This document shows, piece by piece, positions 23,167-29,523 of a stretch of 29,523 nt of DNA. This stretch comes from JAJYLM01 sp964547905 (GTDB lineage Bacteria > JAMCPX01): assembly GCA_964547905.1 (NCBI GenBank), contig CAZJPN010000049.1:1-29523 (forward strand), read 5' to 3'. The notes under the pieces were generated by a model that was not told the origin of the DNA, ran no database searches, and saw only the letters and a program-made list of their open reading frames with translations. The position numbers and the translations under genes are program-made. Position 1 is the first letter of the stretch, and the number at the start of each line of letters is the position of its first letter.

Positions 23167-24155
23167 GAAACCTTTATCGGTATCCGCTCCCCGCACTTAC
23201 CGCAGCGGTCGTCCTTCAATCCTTTGACCCTGACAGTATAACCGACCCTTTCGATAAGAAGGTTCTTGCATTGAGGACAATAGGTGCTGTCTGTTTTGCT
23301 GTCTATCACATTGCCTACATAAACATAGTTGAGCTTCTTGCTTGCATAATTGTAGGCAAATTCGAGCACCTCAAGCGGTGTAGTGGGCGCATCAAGCTTG
23401 TAGCCGGGAAAATAGCGTGAGAAATGAAGGATCGTATCTTTACCGAGGGAAGCAACGTAATCGACAAGCCTTTTTATCTGATCCTCGGATGTGTTGTAAC
23501 CTGTAACAAGCAGGTTTGTCAGCTCGACATGTACGCCCTTTTTTATGACATATTCGATGGTATGTTTTACCGGGTCAAGCTTGCCCTTACACAGTCTTTT
23601 GTAGAAATCATCATCCATGGCCTTGAGGTCTATGTTCATTGCATCGATGTACGGAGTAATGTCTTCAAGAGGTTTTGGATTAACAAATCCATTTGTAACA
23701 AGCACATTCACCATGCCTTTTTCGTGTAAAAATTTTGCAGTATCATAAACAAACTCAAACCAGATAAACGGCTCATTGTACGTATAGGCAAGCCCTATGG
23801 AATCCATCTGTTTTGCCTGCTCATAGAGCTGCTCCTTGGTTATTTCATGCGTGGGTACTTCGCCTTCTACAAGCTCCCAGTTCTGGCAAAACATGCAGTG
23901 AAAACTACAGCCAATGGTACCTACAGACAGGATGGATGAACCCGGATAAAAGTGATACAGAGGCTTTTTTTCGATGGGATCAAGATTCATTGCACTTATC
24001 GTGTTGTACGTCTCTGCAACAAGCACACCGTCCTTATTGCTTCTTATGCCGCAAACACCCCTGTGTCCCTCGGCTATAAGGCAGTTATACGGGCACAATT
24101 CGCATCGTACCCTGTTATGTGCTTCCTTGAGCGAGTATTTTGCAAATATCTTCAT
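23163..24155 (-). CDS. AmmeMemoRadiSam-system radical SAM enzyme
   Basis: 330 residues. The radical SAM cluster is Cys83, Cys87 and Cys90 (GCSFHCMFCQNW). Before it lie further cysteines (Cys18, Cys21, Cys25, Cys35: RCELCPYNCLIAEGHRGVCG), and a C-terminal zinc ribbon (CPQC, CGKC) ends the protein. The length and the order of these parts match the AmmeMemoRadiSam family, related to pyruvate formate-lyase activases. Partner genes of the AMMECR1 and Memo families are not in the window. It overlaps endonuclease Q by four bases, so the two are made together. The reaction in this organism is unknown. Confidence 0.88.
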   Translation of the reverse strand: MKIFAKYSLKEAHNRVRCELCPYNCLIAEGHRGVCGIRSNKDGVLVAETYNTISAMNLDPIEKKPLYHFYPGSSILSVGTIGCSFHCMFCQNWELVEGEVPTHEITKEQLYEQAKQMDSIGLAYTYNEPFIWFEFVYDTAKFLHEKGMVNVLVTNGFVNPKPLEDITPYIDAMNIDLKAMDDDFYKRLCKGKLDPVKHTIEYVIKKGVHVELTNLLVTGYNTSEDQIKRLVDYVASLGKDTILHFSRYFPGYKLDAPTTPLEVLEFAYNYASKKLNYVYVGNVIDSKTDSTYCPQCKNLLIERVGYTVRVKGLKDDRCGKCGERIPIKVS

Positions 24156-24234
24156 AATTTATCCTTTTATGCTGTCTATTTGATTATCATTTCATCCCGG
24201 CAAAAGCAATCCATGTGCCTGATTACAGTCTATT

Positions 24235-24263
24235 TTCAAAACTGCTGCGGATTGTTTTATAAT
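24235..24263 (+). promoter_or_regulatory. Probable promoter of gmd-rmd
   Basis: TTCAAA (24235-24240), a 17-base spacer and a perfect TATAAT (24258-24263). Transcription would start near 24270, about 87 bases before the gmd ATG. This lies in the 201-base divergent gap with the radical SAM gene. Confidence 0.45.
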
Positions 24264-24356
24264 AGTATTACCCTTACCTGTATATATATCTATGGAGCTT
24301 GCCTTTATACATCCATAAGTATATAGAGCTAATTATTAACAAAAAGGGATAAAAAT

Positions 24357-25382
24357 ATGAAAACTGCATTAATCACCGGTATCACAGGACAGGATGGTGC
24401 ATATCTTGTAAAATTACTCCTCGAAAAAGGCTACAGGGTATATGGTTCTTACAGAAGGCTGAGTATGCCGAGCTTCTGGAGGCTTGAAGAGCTTGGGGCA
24501 GACAACCATGTAAGGCTTATCGAAATGGACCTGCATGATACGGGAAACATTATACGAGTGCTGGAAAAGATAAAGCCGGAAGAAATTTACAACCTTGCGG
24601 CACAGAGCTTTGTTGCCGTATCATTCGAAGAACCGATACTTACCGGCGAGGTTACGGCACTCGGCGCAGCAAGGATCCTGGAAGCAATCAGGATAGTGAA
24701 TCCCGCAATCAAATTCTATCAAGCATCGTCCTCCGAGATGTTCGGGAAAGTGCAGGAAACACCGCAGAACGAGAACACGCCGTTTTATCCAAGAAGCCCG
24801 TATGCAGCGGCAAAGCTTTATGCCCACTGGATGACCATAAACTACAGGGAGGCTTACAATATCTTTGCATGCTCGGGTATCCTGTTCAACCATGAATCAC
24901 CGCTGCGGGGCATCGAATTTGTCACAAAAAAGATTACGGATGCCGCTGCACGGATAAAGTACGGACTTCTGAATGTGCTTGAACTCGGAAACCTCGATGC
25001 CTGCCGCGATTGGGGGTATGCACCCGAGTATGTCGAGTCTATGTGGCTTATGCTCCAGCAAAAAAAGCCTGACAATTATGTGGTTGCCACGGGCAAGAAC
25101 AACAGCGTCAGGGATTTCGTTACCAACGCATTTAAATATGCCGGGTTCGATCTTGAGTGGAACGGCGAGGGCTATAAAACAGTTGCGAGAGACAAGAAAA
25201 CCGGAAAAGTACTGGTAAGAAGCATAAAGAAATTTTACAGACCCGCGGATGTCAATGCGCTTCTTGGAGATTATACAAAGTCAAAAAAAGTGCTTGGCTG
25301 GAAGCCAAAGACAAACTTCAAACAGCTCGTTGAGATTATGACAGATGCTGATCTGAAAAGGGTTTCCCTGCTCAAAAAATGA
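24357..25382 (+). CDS. gmd: GDP-mannose 4,6-dehydratase
   Basis: 341 residues, a normal length. The Rossmann start is ALITGITGQDGAYL; catalytic SSSEMFG lies at 124-130, and Tyr149 and Lys153 form the YxxxK pair (RSPYAAAKLYAHW). FNHESPLRG and the DACRDWGYAPEYVE segment are specific for Gmd within the epimerase/dehydratase family. It converts GDP-D-mannose to GDP-4-keto-6-deoxymannose, the precursor of GDP-rhamnose, GDP-fucose and related sugars for surface glycans. AAGGGATA precedes the ATG. The stop overlaps the rmd start by four bases (ATGA). Confidence 0.96.
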   Translation: MKTALITGITGQDGAYLVKLLLEKGYRVYGSYRRLSMPSFWRLEELGADNHVRLIEMDLHDTGNIIRVLEKIKPEEIYNLAAQSFVAVSFEEPILTGEVTALGAARILEAIRIVNPAIKFYQASSSEMFGKVQETPQNENTPFYPRSPYAAAKLYAHWMTINYREAYNIFACSGILFNHESPLRGIEFVTKKITDAAARIKYGLLNVLELGNLDACRDWGYAPEYVESMWLMLQQKKPDNYVVATGKNNSVRDFVTNAFKYAGFDLEWNGEGYKTVARDKKTGKVLVRSIKKFYRPADVNALLGDYTKSKKVLGWKPKTNFKQLVEIMTDADLKRVSLLKK

Positions 25383-26272
25383 AGGCACTGATAACCGGTA
25401 TCAACGGATTTGTAGGGCAGTACCTCAAAAAGCATTTGCTCTCGATAGGCTATAATGTTTACGGCATTGACCATCATAGTAATAATAAAGATACTTTTGA
25501 GGCGGATATAAGAGCCATAGACAAGCTGGGCAATATCGTAAAAGAGATACAACCCGACGAGATCTATCACCTTGCAGGTATAGCAAATGTAGCATACGGG
25601 AATATCGGCGATTTCTATAACGTTCACGCACTGGGAACATTAAACCTCTGCGATGCAGTTGAAAAGTCGGGCGGCAATCCGAAGATTTTATACGTCAGCA
25701 CCTCGAACGTATACGGTATAGTGCCTGAGGACAAACAGCCTATTATCGAGACCCAGCCCGTTATGCCCGTCAATCATTATGGAGCAAGTAAGGCAGCAGG
25801 AGAAATGATCTCCCATAAGTATATTGCGGACGGCTTGAGGATTATCATAGTACGCTCTTTTAATCACACCGGGCCAGGACAGTCAGAGTCATTTATAATA
25901 CCAAAATTGACAAAGGCGTTTGCATTCATGCAATCAGAGATAGGACTTGGAGATACAAATACAAAAAGGGATTTCACGGATGTGCGCGATGTTGTAAAGG
26001 CTTACAGTATGGTTATGCAGAAAGCCGGAGCAGGGGATATTTATAACGTTTGCTCCGGCAAGACATATTCAATCGATGATATTCTCGGCTATCTTAAAAA
26101 TCTTACCGGTCATGCGATCCGGATCAAACAGGTGGATTCACTGAAACGCGCTGTCGACCCCGTGCTCTTTATCGGTAATAACCAACGACTGAAGAAGCTT
26201 GGCTGGTCGGCAGATATACCGATAGAACAAACTATAAAAGACATGATAAATTTTTACACCCAGCAGATTTAA
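25379..26272 (+). CDS. rmd: GDP-4-keto-6-deoxy-D-mannose reductase
   Basis: 297-residue short-chain dehydrogenase (NAD-dependent epimerase family). It has GINGFVGQ, the catalytic Ser/Thr region STSNVYG, and Tyr134 with Lys138 (YGASKAAGE). RSFNHTGPGQ followed by RDFTDVRDVVKAY is typical of RMD enzymes that make GDP-D-rhamnose. A GDP-talose-forming reductase of the same family cannot be excluded. It is coupled to gmd by a four-base overlap, so the two form a complete route from GDP-mannose to one GDP-6-deoxyhexose. Confidence 0.87.
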   Translation: MKALITGINGFVGQYLKKHLLSIGYNVYGIDHHSNNKDTFEADIRAIDKLGNIVKEIQPDEIYHLAGIANVAYGNIGDFYNVHALGTLNLCDAVEKSGGNPKILYVSTSNVYGIVPEDKQPIIETQPVMPVNHYGASKAAGEMISHKYIADGLRIIIVRSFNHTGPGQSESFIIPKLTKAFAFMQSEIGLGDTNTKRDFTDVRDVVKAYSMVMQKAGAGDIYNVCSGKTYSIDDILGYLKNLTGHAIRIKQVDSLKRAVDPVLFIGNNQRLKKLGWSADIPIEQTIKDMINFYTQQI

Positions 26273-26323
26273 AGGGCTTCTTTTATGTTCGTTATTGTGA
26301 TAGTCTTTTTGTAAGAGTTCTCT

Positions 26324-27049
26324 ATGGATAAGCTGTTTAAAATCGCTTTGATTGTTCCTTATGTGTCCCAGAAGTCTGAGATGCGGGAAGGATTCTTGCT
26401 GAATACAAAGAAAGAATACGCGCCTTCCGTGCTCAAAGAAATGAAACTGTACAGCTGGTCTTCGAGCGATACCATGGGAATATCCCTGTCTTTTGATTTT
26501 TCTTCTTTTCTTCCGCATTACCTTGATAAAATTTCGTTATGGTCTGAAAAGTTAGAGGCAAAGATGTTTAACCTGATGATGATGGGGGAAAAGGAGAGAG
26601 AGGCTTTTAAGAGTAAACTGCCCTTGACTTCAGACGTAAAATTTACCGGGGACTTTGACATTCCGGCTGCGATAAAAAGTATCCTCACGAGGACCAGTGC
26701 AACAGCAGGAAGAAAATACCCCAGATACAGCATTTCCATTAAGGTTACGTTTAAATCAAAAGAACAATTCATGGAGGAATATGCAAAGGATATTTCCAAG
26801 GGCGGGTTGTTCGTGGCCACGGACAAGCCGCTTCCTCTGGAATCAAAAATAGAGCTTATCCTGTCCCTGCCGGATGTCCAGAAAGAGGTGAAAATTATCG
26901 CCGAAGTGGTACACGTTTTCGGGAGCGAGCAGGCGAAACTCCTCGACAACAAAAGGGTAGCCGGTATGGGTGTCCAGTTCTTGGAATTCGAAGGGGACGG
27001 ACAAAAGGTCCTGGAAACATACTTCAAATCCCTGAGCCAGCCCCGTTAG
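26324..27049 (+). CDS. PilZ-domain protein, predicted c-di-GMP receptor
   Basis: 241 residues. The C-terminal PilZ domain (about 127-237) has the c-di-GMP-binding pair Arg130-x3-Arg134 (GRKYPRYS) and DxSxxG (DISKGG, Asp156 to Gly161), so binding competence is likely. The N-terminal 125 residues are not recognised; they are soluble and partly helical. The last residues (SQPR and the stop) are coded inside one arm of a dispersed inverted repeat. It lies 51 bases after rmd on the same strand and may tune glycan synthesis or motility in response to c-di-GMP. The start at 26324 has only a weak AAGAG site. Confidence 0.85.
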   Translation: MDKLFKIALIVPYVSQKSEMREGFLLNTKKEYAPSVLKEMKLYSWSSSDTMGISLSFDFSSFLPHYLDKISLWSEKLEAKMFNLMMMGEKEREAFKSKLPLTSDVKFTGDFDIPAAIKSILTRTSATAGRKYPRYSISIKVTFKSKEQFMEEYAKDISKGGLFVATDKPLPLESKIELILSLPDVQKEVKIIAEVVHVFGSEQAKLLDNKRVAGMGVQFLEFEGDGQKVLETYFKSLSQPR

Positions 27050-27120
27050 AAATGTCGTAAATTAGTGCGAAACGATATAGCCTCAGGTATTCATTTCGAA
27101 GGAGAGCATTTCTAACGGGG
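27041..27120. repeat. Inverted-repeat element between convergent genes
   Basis: CCCCGTTAGAAATG (27041-27054) and its exact reverse complement (27107-27120) enclose 52 bases that hold a smaller CGAAA/TTTCG pair. The left arm includes the pilZ stop codon, and the right arm ends one base before the methyltransferase stop codon. It can fold into a long hairpin in either transcript and may serve as a bidirectional terminator. A third copy of the arm is at 28569-28580. Confidence 0.75.
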
Positions 27121-27121
27121 T

Positions 27122-27790
27122 TTATTCCGCAATAATGTATTCCATCAACCCGAAGAGCAGGAGTGAATCCCTTTTTAACCTGCGCACGGTTGCAAACCCT
27201 GCCTGCTTGAGCAATGCCGGTATCTCTCCCTTTATATTGGAATCAACTGCGTCACTGTTTGAATAGGCGTGCTTTTCGAAGAACAAAAATGGCGATGCCA
27301 TCAGCTTTATAAAGACGTTCGAAGGTTCCCCTATATCAAAGATAAGGAATTTTCCGTCCGGCTTCAGAACACGCCGGAGCTCCTGGAACCCCTTTTTCTT
27401 TACGCTAACAGGAAGGTGGTGCGCCATGAGCGTGGAATATGCCTTGTCAAAGGCAGCGTCCTTAAAGGAAAGGTTTTCTATTGCAGCAAGCCTGAAATCT
27501 ATCATTAATTTCAGTTTGTCCGCTTTGTGCTTTGCAACTTCGATCATGTTCGCAGACGGATCGATCCCTGCAACCGTGCCCTGCTTTCCTACAAGGGGCT
27601 TGATCAGGCAGGCAAGCTCTCCCGTGCCGCAGCCTACATCAAGGACACGGTCGCCCTGCTGCGGCGGCAGTACTTTGAGCGTTTGCATGCTGCGGTATTT
27701 GCTGACCGTAAAAAAGTCAAAGGTCTTTGCAGGATGTCTTAATATATTGCCCTCTGTTTCCAGGTCTTTTAACACTTCCTTATCATTCAT
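27122..27790 (-). CDS. Class I SAM-dependent methyltransferase
   Basis: 222 residues. Motif I is VLDVGCGTGEL, followed by the acidic loop end AGIDPSANMI and the UbiE-like ELRRVLKPDGKFLIFDIGEP. The substrate is not identifiable; the family includes quinone, lipid and small-molecule methyltransferases. It starts one base after the stop of the AlkD-like gene, so the pair is co-transcribed. The end borders the inverted-repeat element. Confidence 0.85.
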   Translation of the reverse strand: MNDKEVLKDLETEGNILRHPAKTFDFFTVSKYRSMQTLKVLPPQQGDRVLDVGCGTGELACLIKPLVGKQGTVAGIDPSANMIEVAKHKADKLKLMIDFRLAAIENLSFKDAAFDKAYSTLMAHHLPVSVKKKGFQELRRVLKPDGKFLIFDIGEPSNVFIKLMASPFLFFEKHAYSNSDAVDSNIKGEIPALLKQAGFATVRRLKRDSLLLFGLMEYIIAE

Positions 27791-27791
27791 T

Positions 27792-28511
27792 TTAATCCTC
27801 CTTCTCTTTCTTCATAGCTTTTATCCTGAGTCCTTTGGGCATTTTTTCTATGGCATACCGTAGAGCCGTACGGGGCATTATAGCTTTTTTCTTCATGATG
27901 TAATCAAAAATTTCTTTCCGGTGTGTGTGGCTTGCAGCCTTGAGCAGCCAGCCATAGCCCTTTTGTACCAGGTCGTCCTGATCCGCAAGCAGGATATCGG
28001 CAATCGCCAGAATATCCTTTAAAAATTTCCCCTGTTTGGCAGGAACAATAAGCGACACCGCAGATGCCCGGCGCACCCAGCGGTTTTTCGATGCTGCCCA
28101 ATCTATTAAACCCGGCATCTGTTCAGGATACATTTCCATGAAAGCGCCGATCGTATGATTGCAAAGGATATCGCACGATGCCCAGTTACCGACAAAATTA
28201 TTTACCCATTTTTCGAATACTTTGAAATCCTCCGGTCTGAAGTCCTTGCGCATAGAATATGCCCAGAGGCATGCAATAAATGATTCTTCGAGGTAGCCCG
28301 ATCTCCAAAACTCTTCGCATAAATCAAAAACTTCTGTTTTCTGTTTGTCTTTAATTTCTTTCAAGAATGCTTTTCCGATTTTGATTACAACCGGGGTCTT
28401 CACGCCGTACAACCGGATCTTTTCCTTAAAAAAACGCCGGCTGCTTTTCAGGGTATTCCCATCGCTGTTTTGTCTCAGCTCCCGACGGACTTTATTGATT
28501 ATACCGCTCAA
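27792..28511 (-). CDS. AlkD-like DNA alkylation repair protein (HEAT-like repeats)
   Basis: 239 residues of helical repeats matching the AlkD family, which removes N3- and N7-alkylated bases and bulky lesions without base flipping. Typical stretches are RFFKEKIRLYGVKTP near the N-terminus, FVGNWASCDILC with the putative catalytic Asp, KNRWVRRASAVSLI and DLVQKGYGWLLKAAS. The start is TTG at 28511 with no close ribosome binding site, but no ATG fits. The gene is followed by the methyltransferase after one base. Confidence 0.82.
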   Translation of the reverse strand: MSGIINKVRRELRQNSDGNTLKSSRRFFKEKIRLYGVKTPVVIKIGKAFLKEIKDKQKTEVFDLCEEFWRSGYLEESFIACLWAYSMRKDFRPEDFKVFEKWVNNFVGNWASCDILCNHTIGAFMEMYPEQMPGLIDWAASKNRWVRRASAVSLIVPAKQGKFLKDILAIADILLADQDDLVQKGYGWLLKAASHTHRKEIFDYIMKKKAIMPRTALRYAIEKMPKGLRIKAMKKEKED

Positions 28512-28568
28512 TGTTTGGTTTCCCGGCTCCTTGGTCGAAATAAGTCTTATAGATCATATTCGACCTAT

Positions 28569-28580
28569 TCCCGTTAGAAA
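28569..28580. repeat. Third copy of the CCCGTTAGAAA repeat arm
   Basis: TCCCGTTAGAAA in the gap upstream of the AlkD-like gene matches the arms at 27041-27054 and 27107-27120 over eleven bases. No partner arm is seen beside it. Confidence 0.5.
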
Positions 28581-28591
28581 ATCAAGTATTC

Positions 28592-28711
28592 TCAAAACAG
28601 CTTTCCCCGCATTGCCTGCACTGCAAACGAGCCAAAGAGAAGGAGGAAGACGGATGCGAAGATGAAGAGCAGCGGGAACCAATTATGATTGGAAAGGCTA
28701 TTTTTAATTAT
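28592..28711 (-). pseudogene. Possible C-terminal remnant of a membrane protein
   Basis: The minus strand after the TPR gene has an open frame without a start codon: NHNWFPLLFIFASVFLLLFGSFAVQAMRGKLF then TGA at 28592. It is one hydrophobic helix with a basic end. No ATG, GTG or TTG precedes it in frame, so it is likely the tail of a lost gene, or chance. Confidence 0.25.
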
Positions 28712-29520
28712 TCAACAATTTTCTTGAAGTCTTCATCATTCCAGAGAGCTTCAAAATCTTTATCTTGTTTTGCTTTTTCTTTATATTTCGAGTCCAATTT
28801 TATTGCATTTGATAAATCACCAAGTGCACCCTGTTTATTCCCTTTTAAGGTATAAATACAAGCCCTATTATACCATGCATTAGCAAGATCAGGTTTCAAC
28901 CCTATTGCCTTATCATAAGCCTGTAATGCTTCATCATAACTTCCAAGCTTACCAAAAATTATTCCTTTACTATCCCATGCTTCAGCTAAATCAGGCTTTA
29001 ATTTTATTGCCTCATTTATTGCTTGTAGTGCTTCTTCATATCGACCAAGTTTCCCAAGAATTACACCTTTGTTACTCCATGCATTCGCAAAATCAGGTTT
29101 CAATTCTATCACCTTATTAAATGCTTCGAGTGCCAATTCATATTTACCCTTAAAATAGAGATCAATTCCATGATTAAAATAATCTTCTGGTTTTAATGGC
29201 ATCCCAAACGCTTCAAGCAGTTCTATTTTCTTGCCATATTCATCAAGTTTCTTTTTAAGATTTTCTGACGGACTTTCTGTAAGAGATATAGATTCAGCTT
29301 TATTTCTAAACCGATCTATATATTCTTCTGCTTCTTTAACTGTTTTAATGATAGGCTCTACATCTTTTAGCAACTTATCCGTCGTTGCGACATCCTTCTG
29401 TGCAGTAACTCTATATTCTTCTATTTCTTTACGCAGCGACTTCCATTTCCTAAATTCAAATAATCCAAATGCCGTAGCTAATAAAAGAACTATTGTAATC
29501 AACGCAACTAAGACACCCAT
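28708..29520 (-). CDS. Membrane-anchored TPR protein
   Basis: 270 residues from an ATG three bases inside the window edge; the true start could be further out. An N-terminal helix (VLVALITIVLLLATAFGLF) anchors it in the membrane, a charged coiled-coil (about 25-100) follows, and four TPR units occupy about 108-250. Units 2 and 3 are nearly alike (AWSNKG...KLGRYEEALQA, AWDSKG...KLGSYDEALQA), a sign of recent duplication. The end, LWNDEDFKKIVE, is typical of TPR proteins. Its codons are richer in A and T than those of its neighbours, which hints at a different origin. It is probably a scaffold; no partner is evident. Confidence 0.8.
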   Translation of the reverse strand: MGVLVALITIVLLLATAFGLFEFRKWKSLRKEIEEYRVTAQKDVATTDKLLKDVEPIIKTVKEAEEYIDRFRNKAESISLTESPSENLKKKLDEYGKKIELLEAFGMPLKPEDYFNHGIDLYFKGKYELALEAFNKVIELKPDFANAWSNKGVILGKLGRYEEALQAINEAIKLKPDLAEAWDSKGIIFGKLGSYDEALQAYDKAIGLKPDLANAWYNRACIYTLKGNKQGALGDLSNAIKLDSKYKEKAKQDKDFEALWNDEDFKKIVE

Positions 29521-29523
29521 AAG

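Overview
The window is bacterial chromosome, densely coding on both strands, of medium GC. Several traits suggest an anaerobic member of the former Deltaproteobacteria (Desulfobacterota-like) or a nearby lineage: a eukaryote-type citrate synthase, two thiolase/DUF35 loci of the kind used in anaerobic acyl-CoA metabolism, a lone AmmeMemoRadiSam radical SAM enzyme, an archaeal-style RtcB/archease pair and an endonuclease Q. This placement is inference; there is no rRNA gene or other decisive marker.

Layout. Positions 1-3468 (minus): a truncated WYL-type regulator, then a two-gene unit of an HMG-CoA-synthase-like protein fused to a DUF35 domain and an SCP-x-type thiolase. 3646-4956 (plus): citrate synthase, divergent from that unit, with a clear promoter, a palindrome and a strong terminator. 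5031-5204: REP-like hairpins. 5268-7246 (minus): archease and RtcB. 7352-12389 (plus): esterase, tandem universal stress protein, gap, pgk, tpiA, secG and tRNA-Leu(GAG), packed as one probable operon. 12756-12998 (minus): a small membrane protein. 13121-17376 (minus): a tightly coupled five-gene acyl-CoA operon (acyl-CoA dehydrogenase, thiolase-fold protein, DUF35 protein, CoA-transferase A and B). 17537-19575 (plus): a MutY-like glycosylase without Fe-S cysteines and a second acyl-CoA dehydrogenase. 19600-20620: a decayed mosaic with orphan CRISPR repeats and two DUF2283 gene remnants around a RelE-type toxin-antitoxin pair. 20709-24155 (minus): membrane M28 peptidase, endonuclease Q and the radical SAM enzyme. 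24357-27049 (plus): gmd, rmd and a PilZ protein. 27122-29520 (minus): methyltransferase, AlkD-like protein and a membrane-anchored TPR protein.

How the genes work together. The main theme is acyl-CoA metabolism. The operon at 13121-17376 has the order expected for activation, dehydrogenation and thiolysis of a carboxylic acid, but two of its enzymes lack textbook catalytic residues: the dehydrogenase has Gln364 where the catalytic Glu is expected, and the thiolase-fold protein has Gly85 in place of the nucleophilic Cys. The other locus has a real thiolase Cys (Cys88), but its HMG-CoA-synthase-like partner has lost Cys, His and Asn of its triad. This shared pattern of thiolase-fold/DUF35 complexes with altered active sites is the best candidate here for undescribed biochemistry. 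The second best is the CRISPR-repeat/DUF2283/toxin-antitoxin mosaic. The gmd-rmd pair makes GDP-6-deoxyhexose for a surface glycan, and the adjacent PilZ protein may connect it to c-di-GMP.
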